Source: Combretum micranthum (taxonomy: Eukaryota; Streptophyta; Magnoliopsida; Myrtales; Combretaceae). From it: 64,000 nt of DNA. Numbering within the stretch: the first letter of the stretch is position 1; every line of letters begins with the position of its first letter. The translations under genes were made by a program, and so were the position numbers. Below, piece by piece: positions 37,561-47,125 of this stretch. The notes beneath the pieces are model-generated. The model saw nothing but the letters and a program-made list of their open reading frames with translations. It ran no database searches and was not told the origin of the DNA. Location of the stretch: contig JAMXBD010001386.1 of the NCBI GenBank assembly GCA_024138025.1, forward strand, positions 248,001-312,000, in the 5' to 3' direction.

Positions 37561-40500
37561 ATACAGTTTGCAAGACATCCTGCATATACTTTAATTGATA
37601 CTGGTGCTACTCATGCATGTAATGCTGAGAGCTTTGTGAATGAGTGTGGTTTGTCTTCTGAAGTGTTGTATGATAGAGTGATGAGTGTGAATACTCCTTT
37701 TGGTGTGCAATCCAAAGAGCCATGTGTATGTAAGAATGTTGATGTTGTGATTTCTGATGAAAGCATGCCAATAGATATGTTAGTTCTACCTTTAATTGAT
37801 TTTGATGTTATTCTTGGAATGAATTGGTTGAATCTTTACAAAGCGACAATAGATTGTAGTAAAGCAGAAGTGAGTTTTGAATTGGAAGGTAGAAGACTAT
37901 TTCATGTGTTGGAAAGAAGGAGACCTGGAAGTATGTATTCTGTGGAATTGTGGGAGAAGGATATGGGAACTACAATGGGTAGTGAAGAACTCCGAGTTGA
38001 TATGGTGCCAGTAGTAAGGGAATTTGTTGATGTTTTTCCTGATGAATTACCCGGTTTGCCACCGGATAGGGAGATTGATTTTGGGATTGATTTGATACCT
38101 GGAACTACACCTTTTTCTAAAGCTCCGTATCGTATGGCTCCGGCTGAGTTGAAAGAATTGAAAAGTCAGTTAGAAGAATTGCAACACCTCGGGTTTATCC
38201 GTCCAAGTATTTCTCCTTGGGGTGCTCCGGTATTGTTTGTTAAGAAGAAAGATGGAAGTCTAAGAATGTGTATAGACTATAGAGAATTGAATCAAGTGAC
38301 AATCAAGAACAAGTATCCACTTCCTTGAATTGATGATTTATTTGATCAACTGAGAGATGCGGCATTGTTTTCCAAGATAGATTTAAGATCCAGATATCAT
38401 TAACTCAAGATTAAGCAACAAGATATATCCAAGACGGCTTTCAGAACAAGATATGGACATTTTGAGTTTATGGTTATGCCTTTCGGTTTAACAAATGCCC
38501 CTGGTGCTTTTATGGATCTGATGAATAGAGTATTTAAGGATTATTTGGATCAATTTGTGATAGTCTTCATTGATGATATATTGGTATATTCAAAGAATGA
38601 GGAAGATCATGAGAAACATTTGAGACTTGTGATGCAAAGATTGAGAGAGAGGAAGCTTTATGCTAAATTTAGCAAGTGCAAGTTTTGGTTGAGAGAAGTT
38701 GCATTCTTGGGACATATCATTACAAAGGAAGGAATATCTGTTGATCCGGAGAAGATTAGAGCGGTATTAGATTGGCCACCACCGACGAGTGTCACTGAAG
38801 TACGAAGTTTTCTGGGATTAGCAAGCTATTATAGAAGATTTGTACAAGGTTTTTCCAAAATTGCTTCACCATTAACAAGGTTGACGAGAAAATATGTGAA
38901 GTTTGAGTGGAATGAAAATTGTGATCAGAGTTTTCTTGAGCTGAAGGAACGATTGATTTCTACACCGATTTTGGCATTACCAGTTAATGGAGAAGAGTTT
39001 GTGATTTATAGTGACGCTTCACTTCAAGGACTCGAATGTAGACATCATTACGGGGCGGTTCCGAACCGGGAACCGCCCCGAACCGTCACCGGCGGTTCCT
39101 GAACCGGGAACCGCCCCGTCGGTGACGGTTCCGAACCGTCTAAGGACCCGCCGGAACCGGCGGGTCCAAGTGGTTCATGTGGCGGAACCGCCATATATAT
39201 TTAAATTTAGAAAAAAAAAAAAAGAAGAAGAAGAAGAAGAAGAAGACATGCAGGTGCGTGGGGATTGTTTGTTTTTTTTTTTTTAGGGGGGGGGGGGGGG
39301 GGGGGAAGGGGTGGGGGTTGGGTGCGTAGGTAGGGGTAAGGTTTTGGTTTTTTTTTATTTTTTTCACCAGAAAAAAAAAAAAAAAAAAAAGAAAGAAAGA
39401 AGAAGAAGAAAACGCACCTGCATGGGGATTGTTTGTTTTGGGTGGGGGGTGGGGGGTAGGTAGGGGTAAGGTTTGGGTTTTTTTTATTTATTTCACCAGA
39501 AAAAAAAAAAAAAAAAAACGGTTCGTGGAACCGGAACCGGAACCGCCAGAACCGGCGGTTCCTTGGAACCTTGAACCGCCTCGGCTCTGGCGGTTCCGGT
39601 TCCGGTTCCACGAAATGTGGAACCGTGAACCGGCGGTTCCGGTTCGGGTCCAGAACCGACCCGAACCATGCCGATGTCTACTCGAATGTGTGTTGATGCA
39701 AGATAATCGAGTCATAGCTTATGCCTCAAGACAATTGAAGTCCCATGAGAGGAATTACCCAATTCATGATCTCGAGCTAGCCGCAGTGGTATTAGCATTG
39801 AAGCTTTGGAGACATTATCTGTTTGGTGAAAAGTGTAAGATATTCACGGATCATAAGAGTTTGAAATACATTTTCACTCAAAAGGAATTAAACATGCGGC
39901 AACGAAGGTGGTTGGAATTAATTAAAGATTACGATGTTGAAATTTTATATCCCGGGAAAAGCTAATGTGGTAGCCGATGCGCTCAGTAGAAAGAAACCGA
40001 TGAATGTGGAATCTCTGGTTGCTAATCAATGGGAGTTACAAGAAGATCTTCAAAGGATGAATATTGAGATAGCTATAGAAAATGTTGACCTTATGCTAGC
40101 GAGTTTATCACTGCAACCGACGATTCTAGATCAAATCAAGCAAGGACAACTTGAAGAACCCGGTAGCCAAAAGTTGAGAAATGAGATAAATCAAAAGAGG
40201 AGAAAAGAGATGAGAATAGATGATAAAGAAATTATCAGATTCAAAGATAGAATTTATGTACCTGAGATCTATGATTTGAGACACCAAATTATGAAGGAAG
40301 CGCATTCCTCCTCATATTCAATTCATCCTGGAAACACGAAGATGTATCGAGACTTGAAGCAACATTTTTGGTGGGAAGGAATGAAGAAGGACATTGCAAG
40401 ATTTGTTTCTAAGTGTTTGGTATGTCAACAAGTGAAGATCGAGCATCAACGGCCTGGAGGAGAACTGCAACCATTAAAGATTCCGGAATGGAAATGGGAT

Positions 40501-41586
40501 GAAATAACTATGGATTTTGTGACGGCTTTACCAAAGACAGTAGCCAAGAATGAGATGATTTGGATTATCGTGGATCGACTCACGAAATCGTCACATTTCA
40601 TTCCACTGAGAGTCGGGTATTCACTTGAAAGATTGGCTCAGATTTACATTCGAGAGATAGTGAGATTACATGGGATACCAATGACCATTACTTCAGATAG
40701 AGATACAAGATTTGTCAGTCGATTCTGGAAAAGTCTTCATGAAGCTCTTGGAACAAAATTACAATTTAGTACAGCTTTTCACCCACAAACTGACAGGCAA
40801 TCGGAAAGGACAATTCAAATTCTTGAAGATATGCTTAGAGCTTGTGCATTAGATTTTGGAAAGAATTGGGATGAACACTTAGCTTTAGTTGAATTCGCTT
40901 ACAATAATAGTTATCAAGCATCGATTCAGATGGCTCCGTATGAAGCGTTATATGGAAGAAAATGTAGATCTCCTTTACATTGGGATGAAGTGGGCGAGAG
41001 AGTGTTGATTGGACCCGATTTGGTACAACAAGCTGTTGATAAAATTCAAATGATCAAACAGAGGTTGAAAGCTGCTCAAGACCGATATAAAAGTTATGCC
41101 GATTTGAGAAGAAGACCTTTGGAGTTTGAACTTGGAGATCATGTGTTTCTCAAGATATCCCCGACTAAAGGAGTTTTCAGATTTGGTGTGAGGAGTAAAT
41201 TGAATCCAAGATACATTGGGCCATATGAAATATTGGAAAGGATCGGACCATTGGCTTATAAATTGGTGTTACCACCAAGTTTGTCAGGCGTTCATAACGT
41301 TTTTCATGTATCTCAACTTAGAAAATGCATATCCGATTCCGATGCAATATTGGATACCAATCAACCAGAGATACAACCAGACTTGACTACTGAAGAAAAG
41401 CCAATTAGAATTTTGGGAAAAATGGACAAAGAATTGAGGAATAAAGTCATACCAATGGTAAAGGTTCAATGGAGTAACCAATCTGAGAGAGAAGCGGTTT
41501 GGGAAGTAGCGAGTGCAATGAGACAGAAATATCCGGAACTTTTTGAGCAAGAAGGTGAGTTAAGTTTCGGGGACGAAACTTCTTGA
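37561..41586 (+). pseudogene. Tekay-like pol: protease, reverse transcriptase, RNase H, integrase, chromodomain-like tail
   Basis: Protease has its catalytic motif DTGATH at 37597. Reverse transcriptase runs about 38040-38960 with FIDDIL at 38564. RNase H starts at YSDASL (39007) and resumes after the hAT insertion with [20 protein letters not shown]. Integrase has the HHCC finger near 40290-40440, then the DDE core (TMDFVTALPK, TSDRDTRF, QSERTIQ), a GPY-like segment (YIGPYEILERIG) and a tail (PIRILGKMDKELRNKVIPMV...WEVASAMRQKYP) resembling the Tekay chromodomain. Breaks: TGA at 38326-38328, TAA at 38401-38403, hAT at 39039-39680, and one extra A in 39957-39960. Confidence 0.92.
39039..39680. 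mobile_element. hAT-type nonautonomous element (642 bp), duplication CTCGAATG
   Basis: It starts TAGACATC and ends with its complement GATGTCTA; an 8-bp duplication CTCGAATG lies at 39031-39038 and 39681-39688. Eight-base duplications are typical of hAT transposons. Both subterminal zones are packed with GGTTCCGG/CCGGAACC-type repeats. The middle holds (GAA)n, poly-A tracts and a 20-nt poly-G run (39286-39305), with an imperfect duplication of about 150 bp. It has no transposase, so it would depend on an enzyme encoded elsewhere. It interrupts RNase H of the Tekay pol. Confidence 0.92.
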
Positions 41587-41598
41587 AGAAGGGAAGAA
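41587..41598 (+). promoter_or_regulatory. Polypurine tract of the Tekay element
   Basis: The 12 bases between the pol stop codon and the 3' LTR are all purines (AGAAGGGAAGAA), the expected plus-strand primer position. Confidence 0.85.
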
Positions 41599-44344
41599 TG
41601 AAATGACCTAGATTTACATTTTATTCAAATTCCATGTGTTTAAGTATTTATGTTAAAATGTTGAATTTAAGGAGCATGGTTATGTTGTTAGTAGGTTAAG
41701 ATATATGATTGTGCATGTGTATATGTTGACATTAATATTTTGTTTGTATGCATTAATGTATGTGTAATGAAATTATTAATGTTGTCTTTTGCATTAAGAT
41801 GTTAAATTAAGTTAGATTAATAAATCAACTTTAATTTCATTTAAGTTAGTTGATTGAGTTTCTTGTAATTAAGTAGCATTTATGCCCTAAATGTAAGCCA
41901 AATGAAGTTCAAATTAAAGCTAAATGCAACCTAAAGTTATATAGCATTAAGGGGTAAATTTGGAATGTGTTTAAAGTCAAAATTTGCTTAATTAACTTTT
42001 GAGGGCAGCCCATTTTTACCCGAATTTTCTTTTTTTTCTTTTGTTTTCTTCTTCCACTTCCATCTCCATTTCCAAGCTCAAGTTAGGGTTTATATCAAGT
42101 TTGAAAACCAAAGTTTTCTCAAGACAAGGTATATATATATGTATTTGAATTGATTTAGTTTAGGTTGTTGTGTTGTTTTATTTTCCTTTCTTGAAATAGA
42201 TGTATGGATTATTGGATGGATTGAGTTTAAGATTGATCAAATGTTGTTCATGCATGGGATGAGTTGAGAAAGTGTTACATGAGTGTGTGAGGTGTGCATG
42301 CATTGTTGTATGTTTATGAAAGGTTGGGAAGTTGTTAAGAGGATTTGTGTAGGAGAATTTAGAATTGATGGAAGTAGTTTTTGAAGTGTTTAATTGTGTT
42401 GAATTCATGCTTTGAGTTGCTAGAATTGAGTGGTATAGATATGAGTGAATAATATGAAGTGGGAAGTGTAGTTGAGAAAGATTTTGAAGTGTTTTAAACC
42501 TAGAATTTTACAAAGTGGAAAACAGGGGATTTGAATTTTCGTTTAAAGCTTGTTTTTAAAACGTACGCCGGCATCTGGGGATTCTACGCCGCCGGCGTAG
42601 AGGCGGTGTAGAAAGCCCACAGAATCGTTTTTCCTAACGCCGTTTGGAATGCCGCCGGCAATTTGAGTTTTTATGCCGCCGGCGTAGAGGCGGTGTTGAT
42701 AGTCCACAGAACCAAATTTCTTAAAGCCGACTGAACGCCGTCGGCTTTCGCTAGGAAGTCAACCGGCGTTCTTCCTTCCATCTTGTACGCTGGCTTCTGG
42801 GAATCAAGGCTGCCGGCGTAGGGTGCAAAGGCTGACGGCGTACACCCTTGAACGCTGCCCACTTTGGCAGTGTACATTTTCAGAACATTGAACACCGGCT
42901 CAACGCCACCGGCGTTGAGTGCCGGCGTATCCCCTGTGTTTTTGAATTTTGAGAGCTTTTTCTAAAAATTTCCCAAAGTTGTTATTTGAGCAATTAAGTG
43001 TTTATTAAACGATTTGGGATATAATAGGACGTTTAAATGCTTATTTGTGACTTTGTAATTAATGAATTGGACGTCTTTGATTAATTGTGATATACGGATA
43101 TAATATGTATATATTTGTGAGAATGAAATTTATAATTGTTGATTTATTAATTATTGTGACATTTCTATTACAGTTAAGGATTCTTCGGTTAGTTCATCAC
43201 CGAGAGATCCTAGTTCTATACTAACGGGTTCAGGTACGCAATAACTTGTCTGATGTTTGCTAGGACCAGACATTTCTAATTTGACCTAAATTGATTCGAT
43301 TTAACATTTGGATGAATTGGATGTCTATTACGCTGTTTAATCTGGTCCGAGGAGCAGCAAACCTGTCATGATGCAATGACATGTTAGCTAGGCGCTTAAC
43401 CAAGTCATGATGCAATGACTTTACCATGATGCAATGGTACGCTATGATGCAATAGCGATTCTTTTGGTTAAGTGGGTAGCCGATAGGGGGGAATTGTATC
43501 TGTGTAACGTTTGCTTAAACTTAGGGGGAAATACCATGATTTAGTTCAAGGTTTATGGGAACTTGTGAACTAGGCTCATGTTATGGACTGAGTTTAAGTA
43601 GAGTCGGGCAACGGCTTTTAAACCCTAGATGAAGCTATTATCTTCATGAAATAGATATAGGAGATATAAGTATTCGGACTGCTTATATCAACCCCCTGAG
43701 CAGCTGCTGTTACTCAGGATCCCTGGATTCCGAAGTGTGACCGGGGTTTGAATACCCTCTTGTTGATTTGTGAATCAAATTGTAATAAAGATAACCACTT
43801 GTTCTATGGTGCATTACATGAATTGGATGACTTGTTATGCATTGGTTATTGTGTACTGGGCCTCTGGCTCACTTTTGCTGATTTGCAGGTAATGGAGACG
43901 AGTATTACGATGACTTGGGCTATGGGTCCGATTTCGAAAGATTTCTGGATGAGTGGGATGAATAGGATCCGGTGACCCGGGACTTTTAGAAGACTTTTTG
44001 CTAAGGACCAGCTATGTATAGAAGGCTTATTAGTGAAGCCAATTTCTTTTGTAATGACCTTAAGATCCTTTAGGGTCCTCATGTTTTGAGAGAACATGTA
44101 ATTTGTTTTGTAGTGTCATGTATTGACACAAAGCAATGTTTATTTGATGTAAATATATGTGTAGATTGCTTATGTTAGCAATCTTGTTTTATTTAAAAAG
44201 TTCTTTACAAAGTATAGTGATTTGATCAAACAATTTTCATAAACTGTTAGTTTTAGGACAACCTTACATATAATGTGCAAATGTTATATGTGGTTTGGGA
44301 TTCGGTACTCTAAATCTCGGGATTTAGAGGAACGGGTCTTTACA
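41599..44344 (+). repeat. Tekay-like 3' LTR (2,746 bp)
   Basis: It matches 29556-32342 with few differences. It lacks 49 bp of the GC-rich array, by joining two CGCCGGC repeats, and keeps four stem-loops where the 5' LTR has three. Confidence 0.95.
43364..43457 (+). repeat. Stem-loop array with constant core, complete four-element form in the 3' LTR
   Basis: Elements: TGTCATGATGCAATGACA (43364-43381), AGTCATGATGCAATGACT (43403-43420), TACCATGATGCAATGGTA (43422-43439) and CGCTATGATGCAATAGCG (43440-43457). In all four the outer four bases on the left are the exact complement of those on the right, though they differ between elements. The central ten bases ATGATGCAAT are the same. Confidence 0.95.
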
Positions 44345-44361
44345 GTATAAATGATTTGTCA

Positions 44362-44502
44362 CCTTCCTTCTTAGGTCCTTTGGATGCCTCTTTAAGCATG
44401 GGGTCATATTGTTAGATGTGCCCTAGTTTGTGACATTTGAAGCTTGTTAGCATATCCTTCACTCTTTTGTACTTTGATGTGTTTCCATGTGCATCTTTCT
44501 TC
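44362..44502 (-). pseudogene. Copia gag zinc-knuckle remnant
   Basis: The minus strand reads SFKCHKLGHI and then PMLKEASKGPKKEGDKS, the knuckle and following basic stretch of a Copia gag. The second knuckle cysteine-histidine pair is damaged. It lies between the end of the Athila-type LTR (44361) and the gag-protease element (44508). The gag body continues at 47913. Confidence 0.7.
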
Positions 44503-44507
44503 TTAAC

Positions 44508-45285
44508 TGATGCGGATCTGGATATGCTCTGATGCACAAACTCGATAAAGATGTAAACTTTCTTTTTAGGGTTTTTCTTTCCAATAATATGAAACTAGCA
44601 AAAACAAGATGGATATGAATAAGTATATTGTTCGATAGATGCCAAACAATAAAACCTAAACTAGTTTGTGTTTGGATTCGAGATTGATAGATGCCACAAC
44701 CTAGAAAACTAACACGGAGTCAATGAAACAATATGTTCAATGACAATATTCGCCACAACACGATATAACTCACGAATTGATAAGAATATGTATGATCAAA
44801 GAGAAAAACAATCTCAATAAAATCAATTCAACCTTAAATAGGTTTCCACACTCAAAGTGTTCTAATAAAAATACTCCAAAATCTTCTTTCTATATCTCTT
44901 ACTAGCCTTAATATATAGGCTATTACAAGGCAGTTACGTAACTGAAAAATCATAATTGTGGCGGTTACGTAACTGATAACGTAACTGAAGAAAAAACATA
45001 ATTACGGCAGTTACGTAACCGATAACGTAACTGAAAAACATAATTGTAATTAATCCCTATATCAATTAAAAATAAAGAAATTCAAAAAGACATAAAAACT
45101 AAAAAAAATCGAAACCCTAATAAAAATAAATAAAATATCTGGGCCAGCCATGTGAGCCGGCGGCTCAGCCGGCCTACTTTTTCTGGACACGCCAATTCAC
45201 CCCGTTTCGTGCCTTGAACTTGCACCGTGTTGCTCGGACCTTTGGTACTCCTTTTCCATGACTTCGGATGCCCGGATTCCTATCA
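44508..45285 (-). repeat. 3' LTR of the gag-protease element (778 bp)
   Basis: It is nearly identical to 47126-47907. In minus orientation it begins TGATAGGAATCC, directly after a CTTGGAGGGAA purine tract at 45286-45296. It holds three TTACGTAA-centred palindromes at 44931, 44962 and 45008. Confidence 0.93.
44931..45031. repeat. Array of TTACGTAA palindromes in the LTR
   Basis: CAGTTACGTAACTG (44931-44944) is a perfect 14-bp palindrome; CGGTTACGTAACTG (44962-44975) and CAGTTACGTAACCG (45008-45021) are near-perfect. Half copies 'ataacgtaactg' follow the last two. The right LTR has the set at 47552-47565, 47583-47596 and 47629-47642. Confidence 0.9.
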
Positions 45286-45993
45286 TTCCCTCCAAGTTGA
45301 AGAAGATTCGACCTCGAATCTTGATCCTTTGGCTTGTTAGACCACATGAACAAGCTCCTTTTCCCTTTGTCTTCTTGATATGCATCAATTTGACTTGTTG
45401 TAATTCTCCTGGACTCATGGGAAGAAGTCTATAAACCTTGTCCCGCTGTTGGATGGTGTATTCATTGGTGTATCCATCATACTTGGCCCTCAAGTCATAT
45501 TGCCAAGGCCGTCCAAGGATCACATGTGTAGCTTCCATAGGAACTACATCACATACCACACTGTCAGTATAATCACCAAGGGATAATGGAACACGAACCT
45601 GTTTATGCACATGTACAGCCTCCTGTGGACTCAACCAATGTAGAGCATAAGGCCTGGGATGCTGCTCCACCTGTAGACCATCTTAGCTACCCATCCCGCT
45701 GAAGCAATATTGGTGCAGCTACCCGAATCAACCACAATCAAGCATGTCTTGTCTTTTACCATGCCCTGAATATGAAACAAATTTGATCTTTGATCAGGAA
45801 CAGCAGCTTCTTCCTTCTTAGCCATCAATAATTCACCCTGTACTGGATGCTCCACAAATGTTTTAAGCACCTGCTCTTCTGTAGACTTAGATGACTCATC
45901 CTCAGTCTTTGCTTCTTCCTCACTCTCGAGCTTTCCCTTCACTACCATGACTCGCCTATTAGGACATTGGGAAGCTATATGTCCATGCCCCAA
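45197..45993 (-). pseudogene. Protease-region frames of the gag-protease element
   Basis: A zinc knuckle region (GHGHIASQCPNRR) leads into an acidic spacer and the protease: LIVVDSGSCTNIAS near 45720 carries the catalytic aspartate. A frame change near 45675 moves reading to VHKQVRVPLSLGDYTDSVVC and THVILGRPWQYD, where the G-R-P-W motif closes the retropepsin fold as in Reina-like Ty3 elements. Coding ends around 45290 at the purine tract. Two frameshifts make the product incomplete. Confidence 0.85.
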
Positions 45994-46910
45994 GCACTTG
46001 AAGCATTTGATATCCCGGCTTCTCTTTGTTCTGGAGCCCTCTCTTCCACTTCCTTTCCCTTCTCCTTCTCCTTCTCCTTCTTCTCTTTCTTCTCTTTCTC
46101 ACCCTCATCAGATCTGTAGTGATAATGTGATTTCTGAGACCGTCTGCGCTGGTGCCTCTCAACTCTACTAGCCAACTTGATCACATCCTCTAGAGTCCTA
46201 TATTGCTGGAGCTCAACCACACTGGCAATATCCATCTTCAGCCCATTAATGAAACGAGCTATGGATTCATCAGATGATTCCTTGATGTCGCATCGTGTCA
46301 TCAACGTTTCAAACTCCTTCACATACTCCTCAATGCTCCTCTGACCCTGTCTCAAGGACTGCAAATCCATCAGTATCTCCTGTTTATAGTAATCAGGCAC
46401 AAACCGACTCCTCATCAATCTCTTCATTAGAGCCCATGAACGCACCTTCTCTTCATCAGCCCTACGCCTCTCAGACTGCAACTTATCCCACCATAAACTG
46501 GCATAATCAGAAAATGCTAGAGACGCCATCTTCACCTTCATGCGCTCGTCCCACTCATAACAATCAAATACTTTCTCAACACGAGGTATCCAATCCAAAA
46601 ACTCCTCAGGTTTATTGCTTCCAGTGAAAGTAGGAATTTTCAATTTGATATTTTCAATCCCTTTTCTCCTCTCATCTCTATCACCTCGCCTCCTACTCCT
46701 TACACTATTCACCTCAGATTCATCTCCAGAACGTCTCCTATGACTAGCACCACTGTGACTCCTCCTGTCCCTCACCTCCAGTCTCTCCATAATCACCCTA
46801 ATATTCTCCTGGAGTTGATTAAACTCAGCCCTAGTCACAACATCTCCTCCATCAGTATTGTTTCTCCTAGCCCTGTGATTGTTGCTATTCACACTACTTT
46901 CAGACGACAT
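45975..46910 (-). CDS. Gag of the gag-protease element
   Basis: The start is the ATG at 46910 (MSSESSVNSNN), about 200 bases after the primer site. The Arg/Ser-rich N-terminus is followed by the Retrotrans_gag core: LKIPTFTGSNKPEEFLDWI, ASLWWDKL, WALMKRLMRSRFVPDYY, SLRQGQRSIEEYVKEFETL and FINGLKMDIASVVELQQY. Next is a Lys/Glu repeat region (KEKKEKKEKEKEKGKEVEE). The frame ends at 45975, after a shift near 46030-46080 that puts the CCHC knuckle (CFKCLGHGHIASQC) in another frame. The gag core itself is intact, so this part could still bind RNA or assemble if expressed. Confidence 0.88.
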   Translation of the reverse strand: MSSESSVNSNNHRARRNNTDGGDVVTRAEFNQLQENIRVIMERLEVRDRRSHSGASHRRRSGDESEVNSVRSRRRGDRDERRKGIENIKLKIPTFTGSNKPEEFLDWIPRVEKVFDCYEWDERMKVKMASLAFSDYASLWWDKLQSERRRADEEKVRSWALMKRLMRSRFVPDYYKQEILMDLQSLRQGQRSIEEYVKEFETLMTRCDIKESSDESIARFINGLKMDIASVVELQQYRTLEDVIKLASRVERHQRRRSQKSHYHYRSDEGEKEKKEKKEKEKEKGKEVEERAPEQREAGISNASSAWGMDI

Positions 46911-47111
46911 CTCTTCAATAATCAATACAAAAATCACAGCAGCAGATTTCACACTTCTCAAACCCCACAACAACAACCAATCACCACTCCAATAAACACC
47001 AAACCCTAACCCTAACAGCAGCAACAACAGAATTCCCAAGCCAGTGAAAATTAGAAAGGAAGATTCAAACCAACCTGTAATGTGATCCGCACGAACAATC
47101 TGCAAACCACA

Positions 47112-47123
47112 GCTCTTATACCA
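47112..47123 (-). promoter_or_regulatory. Primer-binding site of the gag-protease element
   Basis: The minus strand reads TGGTATAAGAGC, one base different from the usual tRNA-iMet complement TGGTATCAGAGC. It starts two bases inside the 5' LTR at 47126. Confidence 0.8.
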
Positions 47124-47125
47124 AA

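Larger units (their letters stand above)
29556..44344 (+). mobile_element. Tekay-like Ty3 chromovirus, full length with two LTRs, nested insertions
   Basis: 5' LTR 29556-32342 and 3' LTR 41599-44344 both begin TGAAATGACC and end TTTACA. GTATA flanks the whole (29551-29555 and 44345-44349). A tRNA-iMet primer site, gag with two zinc knuckles, protease, reverse transcriptase, RNase H, integrase and a C-terminal chromodomain-like tail follow in Ty3 order, then a purine tract. By eye the LTRs differ by roughly two dozen substitutions plus small indels, so insertion was recent. Gag is split by a solo LTR, RNase H by a hAT-type element, and pol has two stops and a frameshift, so this copy cannot move by itself. 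Confidence 0.95.

Noticed and set aside
39207..39611. 134-codon ORF of Pro/Phe/Leu runs
   Set aside because: Low-complexity translation of (GAA)n, poly-A and G-rich repeats in the hAT-type element.
43364..43457. CRISPR-like array
   Set aside because: Constant cores with short variable arms are self-complementary hairpins of 18 bp in a plant LTR; there are no spacers, leader or cas genes.
45660..46080. Programmed frameshifting between gag and protease
   Set aside because: No convincing slippery site plus pseudoknot could be read, and there are two shifts; mutation or sequence error is simpler.
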